DNA of 64,000 bases from Coriaria nepalensis (GCA_027186245.1 CP114481.1:43493501-43557500), one strand, 5' to 3'. Counted from the first letter of the stretch, positions 36,246-48,882 are shown. Notes: generated from the sequence alone by a model not told the origin. Numbers and translations are program-made.

Positions 36246-37089
36246 TTCGACTTGCTTTGAAATAAGTTATTGACTGAAAATGACTCATTGAAATGATGTT
36301 AAGGTTAAACGAATGCACACTTTCCTTGCATTGATCATTTGCAAGTTATGCACAAAACTTGTGTTTGTAGTGCACAAATAGAATTCGTTCGAATTGCTTT
36401 AAAATAAGTTATTTACTTGGAATGACTGATTGAAATGATTTTAAGGTTAAACGAATGCACACTTTCATTGCATTGATCATTGCAACTTATGCACAAAAGT
36501 TGTGTTTGTAGTGAAAAAGTAGAATTCGTTCGAATTGCTTTGAAATAAGTTATTGACTTGGAATGACTCATTGAAATGATTTTAAGGTTAAACGAATGCA
36601 CACTTTCATTGCATTGATCATTGCAACTTATGCACAAAAGTTGTGTTTGTAGTGAAAAAGTAGAATTCGTTCGAATTGCTTTGAAATAAGTTATTAACTT
36701 GAAATGACTCATTGAAATAATTTTAAGGTTAAACGAATGGACACTTTCCGTGCAATGATCAGTTGCAAGTTATGCACAAAACTTTTGTTTGTAGTGCAAA
36801 AATAGAATTCGTTCGACTTTCTTTGAAATAAGTTATTGACTTGAAATGACTCATTGAAATGATTTTAAGGTTAATAGAATGCACACATTCCTTACATTGA
36901 TCCTTTGCAAGTTATGCATAAAACTTGCGTTTGAAGTGCGAAAATACAATTCGTTCGACTTGCTTTGAAGTAAGATATTGACTTGAAATGACTCATTGAA
37001 ATGATTTTAAGGTTAAACGAATGCACACTTTGCTTGCATTGATCATTTGCAAGTTATGCACAAAACTTGTGTTTGTAGTGCAAAAATAG
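36240..37089. repeat. 850-bp tandem duplication, copy 1
   Basis: Six monomers, two of them 141 bp (CATTGATCATTGC with one T missing). Markers are TTGACTGAAAATGAC with AAATGATGTTAAGG (36,271), GTGCACAAATAG, GGAATGACTGATTG, TTTCATTGCATTG, TTAATAGAATGC with TTACATTGATCC, and GCGAAAATACAATTCG. One monomer near 36,715-36,835 differs from the partner copy. Confidence 0.85.
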
Positions 37090-37939
37090 AATGCGTTCGA
37101 CTTGCTTTGAAATAAGTTATTGACTGAAAATGACTCATTGAAATGATGTTAAGGTTAAACGAATGCACACTTTCCTTGCATTGATCATTTGCAAGTTATG
37201 CACAAAACTTGTGTTTGTAGTGCACAAATAGAATTCGTTCGAATTGCTTTAAAATAAGTTATTTACTTGGAATGACTGATTGAAATGATTTTAAGGTTAA
37301 ACGAATGCACACTTTCATTGCATTGATCATTGCAACTTATGCACAAAAGTTGTGTTTGTAGTGAAAAAGTAGAATTCGTTCGAATTGCTTTGAAATAAGT
37401 TATTGACTTGGAATGACTCATTGAAATGATTTTAAGGTTAAACGAATGCACACTTTCATTGCATTGATCATTGCAACTTATGCACAAAAGTTGTGTTTGT
37501 AGTGAAAAAGTAGAATTCGTTCGAATTGCTTTGAAATAAGTTATTAACTTGAAATGACTCATTGAAATGATTTTAATGTTCAACGAATGCACACTTTCAT
37601 TGCATTGATCATTTGCAAGTTATGCACAAAACTTGTGTTTGTAGTGCAAAAATAGAACTCGTTCGAATTGCTTGGAAATAAGTTATTGACTTGAAATGAC
37701 TCATTGAAATGATTTTAAGGTTAATAGAATGCACACATTCCTTACATTGATCCTTTGCAAGTTATGCATAAAACTTGCGTTTGAAGTGCGAAAATACAAT
37801 TCGTTCGACTTGCTTTGAAGTAAGATATTGACTTGAAATGACTCATTGAAATGATTTTAAGGTTAAACGAATGCACACTTTGCTTGCATTGATCATTTGC
37901 AAGTTATGCACAAAACTTGTGTTTGTAGTGCAAAAATAG
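37090..37939. repeat. 850-bp tandem duplication, copy 2
   Basis: Follows copy 1 with a constant offset of 850 bp before and after the patch at 37,570-37,685. That patch instead reads TTTTAATGTTCAACG, TTTCATTGC, GAACTCGTTCG and TTGCTTGGAAATAAG, as also found at about 40,392-40,500. Confidence 0.85.
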
Positions 37940-38856
37940 AATTCGTTCGACTTGCTTTGAAATAAGTTATTGACTTGAAATGACTCATTGAAAAGATTTT
38001 AAGGTTCAACGAATGCACACTTTCCTTGAATTGATCATTTGCAAGCTATGCACAAAACTTGTGTTTGTAGTGCAAAAATAGAATTCGTTCGACTTGCTTT
38101 GAAATAAGATATTGACTTGAAATGACTCATTGAAATGATTGCAAGGTTAAACGAATACACACTTTGCTTGGATTGATCATTTGCAAGTTATGCACAAAAC
38201 TTTTGTTTGTAATTGAAAAATAGAATGCGTTTGACTTGCCTTGAAAGAAAATATTGAGTTGAAATGACTCATTGAAAAGATTTTAAGGTTCAACGAATGC
38301 ACACTTTCCTTGCATTGATCAGTTGCAAGCTATGCACAAAACTTGTGTTTGTAGTGGAAAAATAGAATTCGTTCGACTTGCTTTGAAATAAGTTATTGAC
38401 TTGAAATGACTCATTGAAATGATTGTAAGGTTAAACGAATGCACACTTTCCTTGCATTGATCATTTGCAAGTTATGCACAAAACTTCTGTTTGTAGTGCA
38501 AAAATAGAATGCGTTTGACTTGCTTTGAAAGAACATATTGAGTTGAAATGACTCATTGAAATGATTTTAAGGTTAAACGAATGCACACTTTCCTTGCATT
38601 GATCATTTGCAAGTTATGCAGAAAACTTGTGTTTGTAGTGAAAAAATAGAATTCGTTCGAAAGAAGATATTGAGTTGAAATGACTCATTGAAATGATTTT
38701 AAGGTTAAACGAATGCACACTTTCCTTGCATTGATCATTTGCAAGTTATGCACAAAACTTGTGTTTGTAGTGCAAAAAGAGAATTTGTTCGACTTGCTTT
38801 GAAATAAGTTATTGACTTGAAATGACTCATTGAAATGATTTTAAGGTTAAACGAAT
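37873..38856. repeat. 984-bp HOR, copy 1
   Basis: A seven-monomer unit, one of them 132 bp. Markers in order: CACTTTGCTTGC, TTGAAAAGATTTTAAGGTTC, CCTTGAATTG, ATTGCAAGGTT, GTAATTGAAAAATAG, AGTGGAAAAATAG, AACTTCTGTTTG, TTATGCAGAAAAC, GTTCGAAAGAAG (38,655) and GCAAAAAGAGAATTTG. Confidence 0.83.
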
Positions 38857-39830
38857 GCACACTTTGCTTGCATTGATCATTTGCAAGTTATGCACAAAAC
38901 TTGTGTTTGTAATGCAAAAATAGAATTCGTTCGACATGCTTTGAAATAAGTTATTGACTTGAAATGACTCATTGAAAAGATTTTAAGGTTCAACGAATGC
39001 ACACTTTCCTTGCATTGATCATTTGCAAGCTATGCACAAAACTTGTGTTTGTAGTGCAAAAATAGAATTCGTTCGACTTGCTTTGAAATAAGATATTGAC
39101 TTGAAATGACTCATTGAAATGATTGTAAGGTTAAACGAATGCACACTTTGCTTGCATTGATCATTTGCAAGTTTGCACGAAACTTGTGTTTGTAGTGAAA
39201 AAATAGAATTCGTTCGGATTGCTTTGAAAGAAGATATTGAGTTGAAATGACTCATTGAAAATATTTTAAGGTTCAACGAATGCACACTTTCCTTGCATTG
39301 ATCATTTGCAAGCTATGCACAAAACTTGTGTTTGTAGTGGAAAAATAGAATTCGTTCGACTTGCTTTGAAATAAGTTATTGACTTGAAATGACTCATCGA
39401 AATGGTTGTAAGGTTAAACGAATGCACACTTTCCTTGCATTGATCATTTGCAAGTTATGCACAAAACTTGTGTTTGTAGTGCAAAAATGGAATGCGTTTG
39501 ACTTGCTTTGAAAGAAGATATTGAGTTGAAATGACTCATTAAAATGATTTTAAGGTTAAACGAATGGACACTTTCCTTGCATTGATCATTTGCAAGTTAT
39601 GCACAAAACTTGTGTTTGTAGTGAAAAAATAGAATTCGTTCGAAAGAAGATATTAAGTTGAAATGACTCATTCAATTGATTTTAAGGTTAAATGAATGGA
39701 CACTTTCTTTGCATTGATCATTTGCAAGTTATGCACAAAACTTGTGTTTGTAGTGCAAAAATAGAATTTGTTCGACTTGCTTTGAAATAAGTTATTGACT
39801 TGAAATGACTCATTGAAATGATTTTAAGGT
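38857..39830. repeat. 984-bp HOR, copy 2
   Basis: Starts at GCACACTTTGCTTGC and includes the 132-bp monomer at about 39,635-39,645. A one-base deletion, GCAAGTTTGCACG, lies near 39,171. It resembles copy 3 (GGACACTTTCTTTGC) more than copy 1 in its later part. Confidence 0.8.
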
Positions 39831-41116
39831 TAAACGAATGGACACTTTCCTTGCAATGATCATTTGCAAGTTATGCACAAAACTTGAGTTTGTAGTGCAA
39901 AAATAGAATGCGTTCGACTTCCTTTGAAATAAGTTATTGACTTGAAATGACTCATTGAAATGATTTTAAGGTTAAATGAATGTACACTTTCCTTGCATTG
40001 ATCATTTGCAACTTATGCACAAAACTTGTGTTTGTAGTGCAAAAATAGAATTCGTTCGACTTGCTTTGAAATAAGTTATTTACTTGAAATGACTGATTGA
40101 AATGATTTTAAGGTTAAACGAATGCACACTTTCATTGCATTGATCATTGCAACTTATGCACAAAAGTTGTGTTTGTAGTGAAAAAGTAGAATTCGTTCGA
40201 ATTGCTTTGAAATAAGTTATTGACTTGAAATGACTCATTGAAATGATTTTAAGGTTAAACAAATGGACACTTTCCTTGCAATGATCATTTGCAAGTTATG
40301 CACAAAACTTGTGTTTGTAGTGCAAAAATAGAATTCGTTCGACTTGCTTTGAAATAAGTTATTGACTTGAAATGACTCATTGAAATGATTTTAATGTTCA
40401 GCGAATGCACACTTTCATTGCATTGATCATTTGCAAGTTATGCACAAAACTTGTGTTTGTAGTGCAAAAATAGAACTCGTTCGAATTGCTTGGAAATAAG
40501 TTATTGACTTGAAATGACTCATTGAAATGATTTTAAGGTTAAAAGAATGCACACTTTCCTTGCATTGATCATTTGCAAGTTATTCACAAAACTTGTGTTT
40601 GTAGTGCACAAATAGAAATCGTTCGAATTGCTTTAAAATAAGTTATTAACTTGAAATGACTCATTGAAATGATTTTAAGGTTAAACGAATGGACACTTTC
40701 CTTGCAATGATCATTTGCAAGTTATGCACAAAACTTGTGTTCGTAGTGCAAAAATAGAATTCGTTCGACTTTCTTTCAAATAAGTTATTGACTTGAAATG
40801 ACTCATTGAAATGATTTTAATGTTCAGCGAATGGACACTTTCCTTTCATTGATCATTTGCAAGTTATGCACCAAAGTTGTGTTCGTAGTGCAAAAATAGA
40901 ATTCGTTCGAGTGCCTTTGAAATAAGTTATTGACTTGAAATGACTCATTGAAAAGATTTTAAGGTTCAACGAATGCACACTTTCCTTGCACTGATCATTC
41001 GCAAGTTATGCACAAAACTTTTGTTTGTAGTGCAAAAATACAATTCATTCGACTTGCTTTGAAATAAGTTATTGACTTGAAATGACTCATTGAAATGATT
41101 TTAAGGTTAAACGAAT
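39831..41116. repeat. Mixed monomers interrupting the 984-bp HOR
   Basis: Nine monomers. 40,080-40,262 resembles the 36.4-36.7 kb stretch (GACTGATTG, TTTCATTGC, AAAAAGTAG). 40,390-40,500 carries the GAACTCG / GCTTGGAAATAAG patch. 40,870-40,930 has GTTCGAGTGCC, a variant common at 7-32 kb. Confidence 0.75.
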
Positions 41117-42099
41117 GCACACTTTGCTTGCATTGATCATTTGCAAGTTATGCACAAAACTTGTGTTTGTAGTGCAAAAATAGAATTCGTTCGACTTGCT
41201 TTGAAATAAGTTATTGACTTGAAATGACTCATTGAAAAGATTTTAAGGTTCAACGAATGCACACTTTCCTTGCATTGATCATTTGCAAGCTATGCACAAA
41301 ACTTGTGTTTGTAGTGCAAAAATAGAATTCGTTCGACTTGCTTTGAAATAAGATATTGACTTGAAATGACTCATTGAAATGATTGTAAGGTTAAACGAAT
41401 ACACACTTTGCTTGCCTTGATCATTTGCAAGTTATTCACAAAACTTGTGTTTGTAATTGAAAAATAGAATGCGTTCGACTTGCCTTGAAAGAAGATTTTG
41501 AGTTGAAATGACTCATTGAAAAGATTTTAAGGTTCAACGAATCCACACTTTCCTTGCATTGATCATTTGCAAGCTATGCACAAAACTTGTGTTTGTAGTG
41601 GAAAAATAGAATTCGTTCGACTTGCTTTGAAATAAGTTATTGACTTGAAATGACTCATTGAAATGATTGTAAGGTTAAACGATGCACACTTTCCTTGCAT
41701 TGATCATTTGCAAGTTATGCACAAAACTTGTGTTTGTAGTGCAAAAATAGAATGCGTTTGACTTGCTTTGAAAGATGATATTGAGTTGAAATGACTCATT
41801 GAAATGATTTTAAGGTTAAACGAATGCACACTTTCCTTGCATTGATCATTTGCAAGTTATGCACAAAACTTGTGTTTGTAGTGAAAAAATAGAATTCGTT
41901 CGAAAGAAGATATTGAGTTGAAATGACTCATTGAAATGATTTTAAGGTTAAATGAATGGACACTTTCTTTGCGTTGATCATTTGCAAGTTATGCACAAAA
42001 CTTGTGTTTGGAGTGCAAAAAGAGAATTTGTTCGACTTGCTTTGAAATAAGTTATTGACTTGAAATGACTCATTGAAATGATTGTAAGGTTAAACGAAT
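41117..42099. repeat. 984-bp HOR, copy 3
   Basis: 983 bp from GCACACTTTGCTTGC to the next one. Contains the 132-bp monomer at about 41,895, a one-base loss in AAACGATGCACAC near 41,680 and GCAAAAAGAGAATTTG near 42,018. Confidence 0.82.
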
Positions 42100-43170
42100 G
42101 CACACTTTGCTTGCATTGATCATTCGCAAGTTATGCACAAAATTTGTGTTTGTAGTGCCAAAATAGAATTCGTTCGACATGCTTTGAAATAAGTTATTGA
42201 CTTGAAATGACTCATTGAAAAGATTTTAAGGTTCAACGAATGCACACTTTCCTTGCATTCATCATTTGCAGGCTATGCACAAAACTTGTGTTTGTAGTGC
42301 AAAAATAGAATTCGTTCGACTTGCTTTGAAATAAGTTATTGACTTGAAATGACTCATTGAAAAGATTTTAAGGTTCAACGAATGCACACTTTCCTTGAAT
42401 TGATCATTTGCAAGCTATGCACAAAACTTGTGTTTGTAGTGCAAAAATAGAATTCGTTCGACTTGCTTTGAAATAAGATATTGACTTGAAATGACTCATT
42501 GAAATGATTGCAAGGTTAAACGAATACACACTTTGCTTGGATTGATCATTTGCAAGTTATGCACAAAACTTGTGGTTGTAATTGAAAAATAGAATGCGTT
42601 TGACTTGCCTTGAAAGAAGATATTGAGTTGAAATGACTCATTGAAAAGATTTTAAGGTTCAACGAATGCACACTTTCCTTGCATTGATCAGTTGCAAGCT
42701 ATGCACAAAACTTGTGTTTGTAGTGGAAAAATAGAATTCGTTCGACTTGCTTTGAAATAAGTTATTGACTTGAAATGACTCATTGAAATGATTGTAAGGT
42801 TAAACGAATGCACACTTTCCTTGCATTGATCATTTGCAAGTTATGCACAAAACTTCTGTTTGTAGTGCAAAAATAGAATGCGTTTGACTTGCTTTGAAAG
42901 AACATATTGAGTTGAAATGACTCATTGAAATGATTTTAAGGTTAAACGAATGCACACCTTCCTTGCATTGATCATTTGCAAGTTATGCAGAAAACTTGTG
43001 TTTGTAGTGAAAAAATAGAATTCGTTCGAAAGAAGATATTGAGTTGAAATGACTCATTGAAATGATTTTAAGGTTAAACGAATGCACACTTTCCTTGCAT
43101 TGATCATTTGCAAGTTATGCACAAAACTTGTGTTTGTAGTGCAAAAAGAGAATTTGTTCGACTTGCTTTG
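42100..43170. repeat. 984-bp HOR, copy 4, with one extra monomer
   Basis: From about 42,287 it matches copy 1 at a constant offset of 4,369 bp, including CCTTGAATTG (42,391) and GTTCGAAAGAAG (43,024). A monomer with TTGAAAAGATTTTAAGGTTC is present twice, so the unit has eight monomers. The match ends near 43,170. Confidence 0.83.
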
Positions 43171-43744
43171 AAATAAGATATTGACTGAAAACGACTCATT
43201 GAAATGATGTGAAGGTTAAACGAATGCAAACTTTCCTTGCATTGATCATTTGCAAGTTATGCACAAAACTTGTGTTTGTAGTGCGAAAATAGAATTCGTT
43301 CGACTTGCTTTGAAATAATATATTGACTTAAAATGACTCATAGAAATGTTTTTAAGGTTAATAGAATGCACATATTCCTTGCAATGATCATTTGCAAGTT
43401 ATGCACAAAACTTGTGTTTGTAGTGCAAAAATAGAATTCATTCGAATTGCTTTAAAATAAGTTATTTACTTGAAATGACTCATTGAAATGATTTTAAGGT
43501 TAAACGAATGCACACTTTCATTGCATTGATCATTTGCAAGTTATGAACAAAACTTGCGTTTGAAGTGCGAAGATAGAATTCGTTCGACTTGCTTTGAAAG
43601 AAGATATTTACTTGAAATGACTCATTGAAATGATTTTCAGGTTAAAAGAATGCACACTTTCCTTGCATTGGTCATATCCAAGTTATGTACAAAACTTGTG
43701 TTTGAAGTGTGAAAATAGAATTCGTTCGACTTGCTTTGAAATAT

Positions 43745-44828
43745 GATATTTCCTTACATTGGTCAGTTGCAAGTTATGCACAAAATTTGTGTTTGTAGTG
43801 AAAAAATAGAATTCGTTCGACTTGCTTTGAAGTAAGATATTGACTGAAAATGACTCATTGAAATGTATTTGAGGTTAATAGAATGCACACATTCCTTGCA
43901 TTGATCATTTGGAAGTTATGCGCAAAACTTGTGTTTGTAGTGCAAAAATAGAATTCGTTCGACTTGCTTTGAAATATGATATTGACTTGAAATGATTCAT
44001 TGAAATGATTTTAAGGTTAAACTAATGCACACTTTCCTTGCATTGATCAGTTGCAAGTTATACACAAAACTTGTGTTCGTAGTGCAAAAATAGAATTCGT
44101 TCGAATTGCTTTGGAATAAGATAATGACTTGAAATGACTCATTGAAATGATTTTAAGGTTAAACGAATGCACACTTTCCTTGCATTGATCATTTGCAAGT
44201 TATCACAAAACTTGTGTTTGTAGTGCGAAAATAGAATTCGTTCGAGTTGCTTTGAAATAAGATATTGACTTAAAATGACTCATTGAAATGATTTTAAGGT
44301 TAATAGAATGCACACTTTCCTTGCATTGATCATTTGCAAGTTATGCGCAAAACTTATGTTTGTAGTGCAAAAATAGAATTCGTTCGACTTGCTTTGAAAT
44401 AAGATATTGACTTCAAATGACTCATTGAAATGATTTTATGGTTAAACTAATGCACACTTTCCTTACATTGGTCATTTGCAAGTTATGCACAAAATTTGTG
44501 TTTGTAGTGCAAAAATAGAATTCGTTCGACTTGCTTTGAAATATGATATTGACTTGAAATGACTCATTGAAATGACTTTAAGGTTAAACTAATGCACACA
44601 TTCCTTGCATTGATCATTTGCAAGTTATGCACAAAACTTGTGTTTGAAGTGCGAAAATAGAATTCGTTTGACTTGCTTTGGAATAAGATATTGCCTTGAA
44701 ATGACTCATTGAAATGATTTTAAGGTTAAAAGACTGCACACTTTCCTTGCATTGGTCATTTGCAAGTTATGCACAAAACTTGTGTTTGAAGTGTGAAAAT
44801 AGAATTCCTTCGACTTGCTTTGAAATAT
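43745..44828. repeat. 91-bp-monomer HOR, a-to-b unit, copy 1
   Basis: Order: GTAAGATATTGACTG, AAATGTATTTGAGG, GGAAGTTATGCGC, AATGATTCATTG, GGAATAAGATAATGAC, GTTATCACAAAAC, AAAACTTATGTTTG, GATTTTATGG, AATGACTTTAAGG, ATTGCCTTG and TTGAAGTGTGAAAATAG. The same order is found from 45,204 and 47,799. Confidence 0.85.
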
Positions 44829-45203
44829 GATATTTCCTTACATTGGTCATTTGCAAGTTATGCACAAAATTTGTGTTTGTAGTGCAAAAATAGAATTCGT
44901 TCGACTTGCTTTGAAATGAGATATTGACTGAAAATGACTCATTGAAATGATTTTAAGGTTAAACGAATGCACACTTTCATTGCATTGATCATTTGCAAGT
45001 TATGCGCAAAACTTGTGCTTGTAGTGCAAAAATAGAATTCATTCGGCTTGCTTTGAAATGTGATATTGACTTGAAATGACTCATTGAAATGATTTTAAGG
45101 TTAAACTAATGCACACTTTCCTTGCATTAGTCATTTCCAAGTTATGGACGAAACTTGTGTTTGAAGTGTGAAAATAGAATTCGTTCGACTTGCTTTTAAA
45201 TAT

Positions 45204-46288
45204 GATATTTCCTTACATTGGTCATTTGCAAGTTATGCACTAAATTTGTGTTTGTAGTGCAAAAATAGAATTCGTTCGACTTGCTTTGAAGTAAGATATT
45301 GACTGAAAATGACTCATTGAAATGTATTTGAGGTTAATAGAATGCACACATTCCTTGCATTGATCATTTGGAAGTTATGCGCAAAACTTGTGTTTGTAGT
45401 GCAAAAATAGAATTCGTTCGACTTGCTTTGAAATATGATATTGACTTGAAATGATTCATTGAAATGATTTTATGGTTAAACTAATGCACACTTTCCTTGC
45501 ATTGATCATTTGCAAGTTATGAAGAAAAACTTGTGTTTGTAGTGCAAAAATAGAATTCGTTCGAATTGCTTTGGAATAAGATAATGACTTGAAATGACTC
45601 ATTGAAATGATTTTAAGGTTAAACGAATGCACACTTTCCTTGCATTGATCATTTGCAAGTTATCACAAAACTTGTGTTTGTAGTGCGAAAATAGAATTCG
45701 TTCGAGTTGCTTTGAAATAAGATATTGACTTCAAATGACTCATTCAAATGATTTTAAGGTTAATAGAATGCACACTTTCCTTGCATTGATCATTTGCAAG
45801 TTATGCGCAAAACTTATGTTTGTAGTGCAAAAATAGAATTCGTTCGACATGCTTTGAAATAAGATATTGACTTCAAATGACTCATTGATATGATTTTGTG
45901 GTTAAACTAATGCACACTTTCCTTACATTGGTCATTTGCAAGTTATGCACAAAATTTGTGTTTGTAGTGCAAAAATAGAATTCGTTCGACTTGCTTTGAA
46001 ATATGATATTGACTTGAAATGGCTCATTGAAATGACTTTAAGGTTAAACTAATGCACACATTCCTTGCATTGATCATTTGCAAGTTATGCACAAAACTTG
46101 TCTTTGAAGTGCGAAAATAGAATTCGTTCGACTTGCTTTGGAATAAGATATTGCCTCGAAATGACTCGTTGAAATGATTTTGAGGTTAAAAAAATGCACA
46201 CTTTCTTTGCATTGGTCATTTGCAAGTTATGCACAAAACTTGTGTTTCAAGTGTGAAAATAGAATTCGTTCGACTTGCTTTGAAATAT
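45204..46288. repeat. 91-bp-monomer HOR, a-to-b unit, copy 2
   Basis: 1,085 bp with the same marker order as copy 1, among scattered differences such as TTATGAAGAAAAAC near 45,518 and CATTGATATG near 45,884. Confidence 0.85.
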
Positions 46289-47798
46289 GATATTTCCTTA
46301 CATTGGTCATTTGCAAGCTATGCACAAAATTTGTGTTTGTAGTGCAAAAATAGAATTCGTTCGACTTGCCTTGAAATAAAATATTGACTGAAAATGACTC
46401 ATTGAAATGATTTTAAGGTTAAACGAATGCACACTTTCCTTGCATTGATCATTTGCAAGTTATGCACGAAACTTGTGTTTGTAGTGCGAAAATAGAATTT
46501 GTTCGACTTGCTTTGAAATAAGATATTGACTTAAAATGACTCATTGAAATGATTTTAAGGTTAATAGAATGCACACATTCCTTGCATTGATGATTTGGAA
46601 GTTATGCGCAAAACTTGTGTTTGTAGTGCAAAAATAGAATTCGTTCGGCTTGCTTTGAAATATGATATTGACTTGAAATGACTCATTGAAATGATTTTAA
46701 GGTTAAACTAATGCACACTTTCCTTGCATTGATCATTCGCAAGTTATACACAAAACTTGTGTTTGTAGTGCAAAAATAGAATTCGTTCGAATTGCTTTGG
46801 AATAAGATAATGACTTGAAATGACTCATTGAAATGATTTTAAGGTTAAACGAATGCACACTTTCCTTGCATTGATCATTTGCAAGTTATCACAAAACTTG
46901 TGTTTGTAGTGCGAAAATAGAATTCGTTCGAGTTGCTTTGAAATAAGATATTGACTTAAAATGACTCATTGAAATGATTTTAAGGTTAATAGAATGCACA
47001 CATTCCTTGCATTAATGATTTGCAAGTTATGCGCAAAACTTGTGTTTGTCGTGCAAAAATAGAATTCGTTCGACTTGCTTTGAAATATGATATTGACTTG
47101 AAATGACTCATTGAAATGTTTTTAAGGTCAAAGTAATGCACACTTTCCTTGCATTGATCATTTGCAAGTTGTGCACAAAAGTTGTGTTCGTAGTGCAAAA
47201 ATAGAATTAGTTCGAGTGCCTTTGAAATAAGTTATTGACTTGAAATGACTCATTGAAAAGATTTTAAGGTTCAACGAATGCACACTTTCCTTGCATTGTT
47301 CATTTGCAAGTTATGCGCAAATCTTATGTTTGTAGTGCAAAAATAGAATTCGTTCGACTTGCTTTGAAATAAGATATTGACTTCAAATGACTCATTGAAA
47401 TGATTTTATGGTTAAACTAATGCACACTTTCCTTACATTGGTCATTTGCAAGTTATGCACAAAATATGTGTTTGTAGTGCAAAAATAGAATTCGTTCGAC
47501 TTGCTTTGAAATATGATATTCACTTGAAATGACTCATTGAAATGACTTTAAGGTTAAACTAATGCACACATTCCTTGCATTGACTATTTGCAAGTTATGC
47601 ACAAAACTTGTGTTTGAAGTTCGAAAATAGAATTCGTTCGACTTGCTTTGGAATGAGATATTGCCTCGAAATGACTCATTGAAATGATTTTAAGGTTAAA
47701 AGAATGCACACTTTCCTTGCATTGGTCATTTCCAAGTTATGCACAAAACTTGTGTTTGAAGTGTGAAAATAGAATTCGTTCGACTTGCTTTGAAATAT
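46289..47798. repeat. Ten-monomer b-to-a segment with a left-type monomer inside
   Basis: 1,510 bp between junctions. It holds a partial repeat of the a-to-b order (GTTATCACAAAAC near 46,887, GATTTTATGG near 47,403), interrupted at 47,170-47,300 by a left-domain-type monomer. Confidence 0.8.
47170..47300. repeat. Left-domain-type monomer embedded in the right domain
   Basis: AAAAGTTGTGTTCG, GTTCGAGTGCC, AAATAAGTTATTGAC and TTGAAAAGATTTTAAGGTTC occur together here. In the left domain the same set is found many times, for example at 8,850-8,945 and 27,080-27,175. Flanking monomers are right-domain type (GTTATGCGC). Confidence 0.8.
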
Positions 47799-48882
47799 GA
47801 TATTTCCTTACATTGGTCATTTGCAAGTTATGCACAAAATTTGTGTTTGTAGTGCAAAAATATAATTCGTTCGACTTGCTTTGAAATAAGATATTGACTG
47901 AAAATGACTCATTGAAATGTATTTGAGGTTAATAGAATGCACACATTCCTTGCATTGATCATTTGGAAGTTATGAGCAAAACTTGTGTTTGTAGTGCAAA
48001 AATAGAATTCGTTCCACTTGCTTTGAAATATGATATTGACTTGAAATGACTCACTGAAATGATTTTAAGGTTAAACTAATGCACACTTTCCTTGCATTGA
48101 TCAGTTGCAAGTTATACACAAAACTTGTGTTCGTAGTGCAAAAATAGAATTCGTTCGAATTGCTTTGGAATAAGATAATGACTTGAAATGACTCATTGAA
48201 ATGATTTTAAGGTTAAACGAATGCACACTTTCCTTGCATTGATCATTTGCAAGTTATCACAAAACTTGTGTTTGTAGTGCGAAAATAGAATTCGTTCGAG
48301 TTGCTTTGAAATAAGATATTGACTTAAAACGACTCATTGAAATGATTTTAAGGTTAATAGAATGCACACTTTCCTTGCATTGATCATTTGCAAGTTATGC
48401 GCAAAACTTATGTTTGTAGTGCAAAAATAGAATTCGTTCGACTTGCTTTGAAATAAGATATTGACTTCAAATGACTCATTGAAATGATTTTATGGATAAA
48501 CTAATGCACACTTTCCTTACATTGGTCATTTGCAAGTTATGCACAAAATTTGTGTTTGTAGTGCAAAAATAGAATTTGTTCGACTTGCTTTGAAATATGA
48601 TATTGACTTGAAATGACTCATTGAAATGACTTTAAGGTTAAACTAATGCACACATTCCTTGCATTGATCATTTGCAAGTTATGCACAAAACTTGTGTTTG
48701 AAGTGCGAAAATAGAATTCGTTCGACTTGCTTTGGAATAAGATATTGCCTTGAAATGACTCATTGAAATGATTTTAGGGTTAAAAGAATGCACACTTTCC
48801 TTGCATTGGACATTTGCAAGTTATGCACAAAACTTGTGTTTGAAGTGTGAAAATAGAATTCGTTCGACTTGCTTTGAAATAT
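47799..48882. repeat. 91-bp-monomer HOR, a-to-b unit, copy 3
   Basis: 1,084 bp with the same marker order. Differences include GTTATGAGC near 47,969 and GGATAAACTAATG near 48,493. Confidence 0.85.

Larger units (their letters stand above)
1..43200. repeat. Left domain of the array (CAAAAATAG type)
   Basis: Monomers mostly read GTGCAAAAATAG or GTGAAAAAATAG, with GAATTCG or GAATGCG, and AAATAAGTTATTGAC or AAAGAAGATATTGAG. Full-length 142-bp monomers dominate. The exceptions are 132-bp forms at 38.6-43 kb, 121-bp forms near 32.9 and 35.5 kb and one 91-bp form near 35.06 kb. The junction with the right domain is gradual: right-type variants such as GCGAAAATAC already appear at 34.8-35.1, 36.9 and 37.8 kb. 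Confidence 0.8.

Noticed and set aside
36413..37592. Longest open frames of the window, 99 and 109 codons on the minus strand (36,413-36,712 and 37,263-37,592), with a 60-codon relative at 40,080-40,262
   Set aside because: They are open because two 141-bp monomers (47 codons exactly) keep the frame, so the predicted peptide simply repeats itself. This is chance created by a one-base deletion, not a gene.
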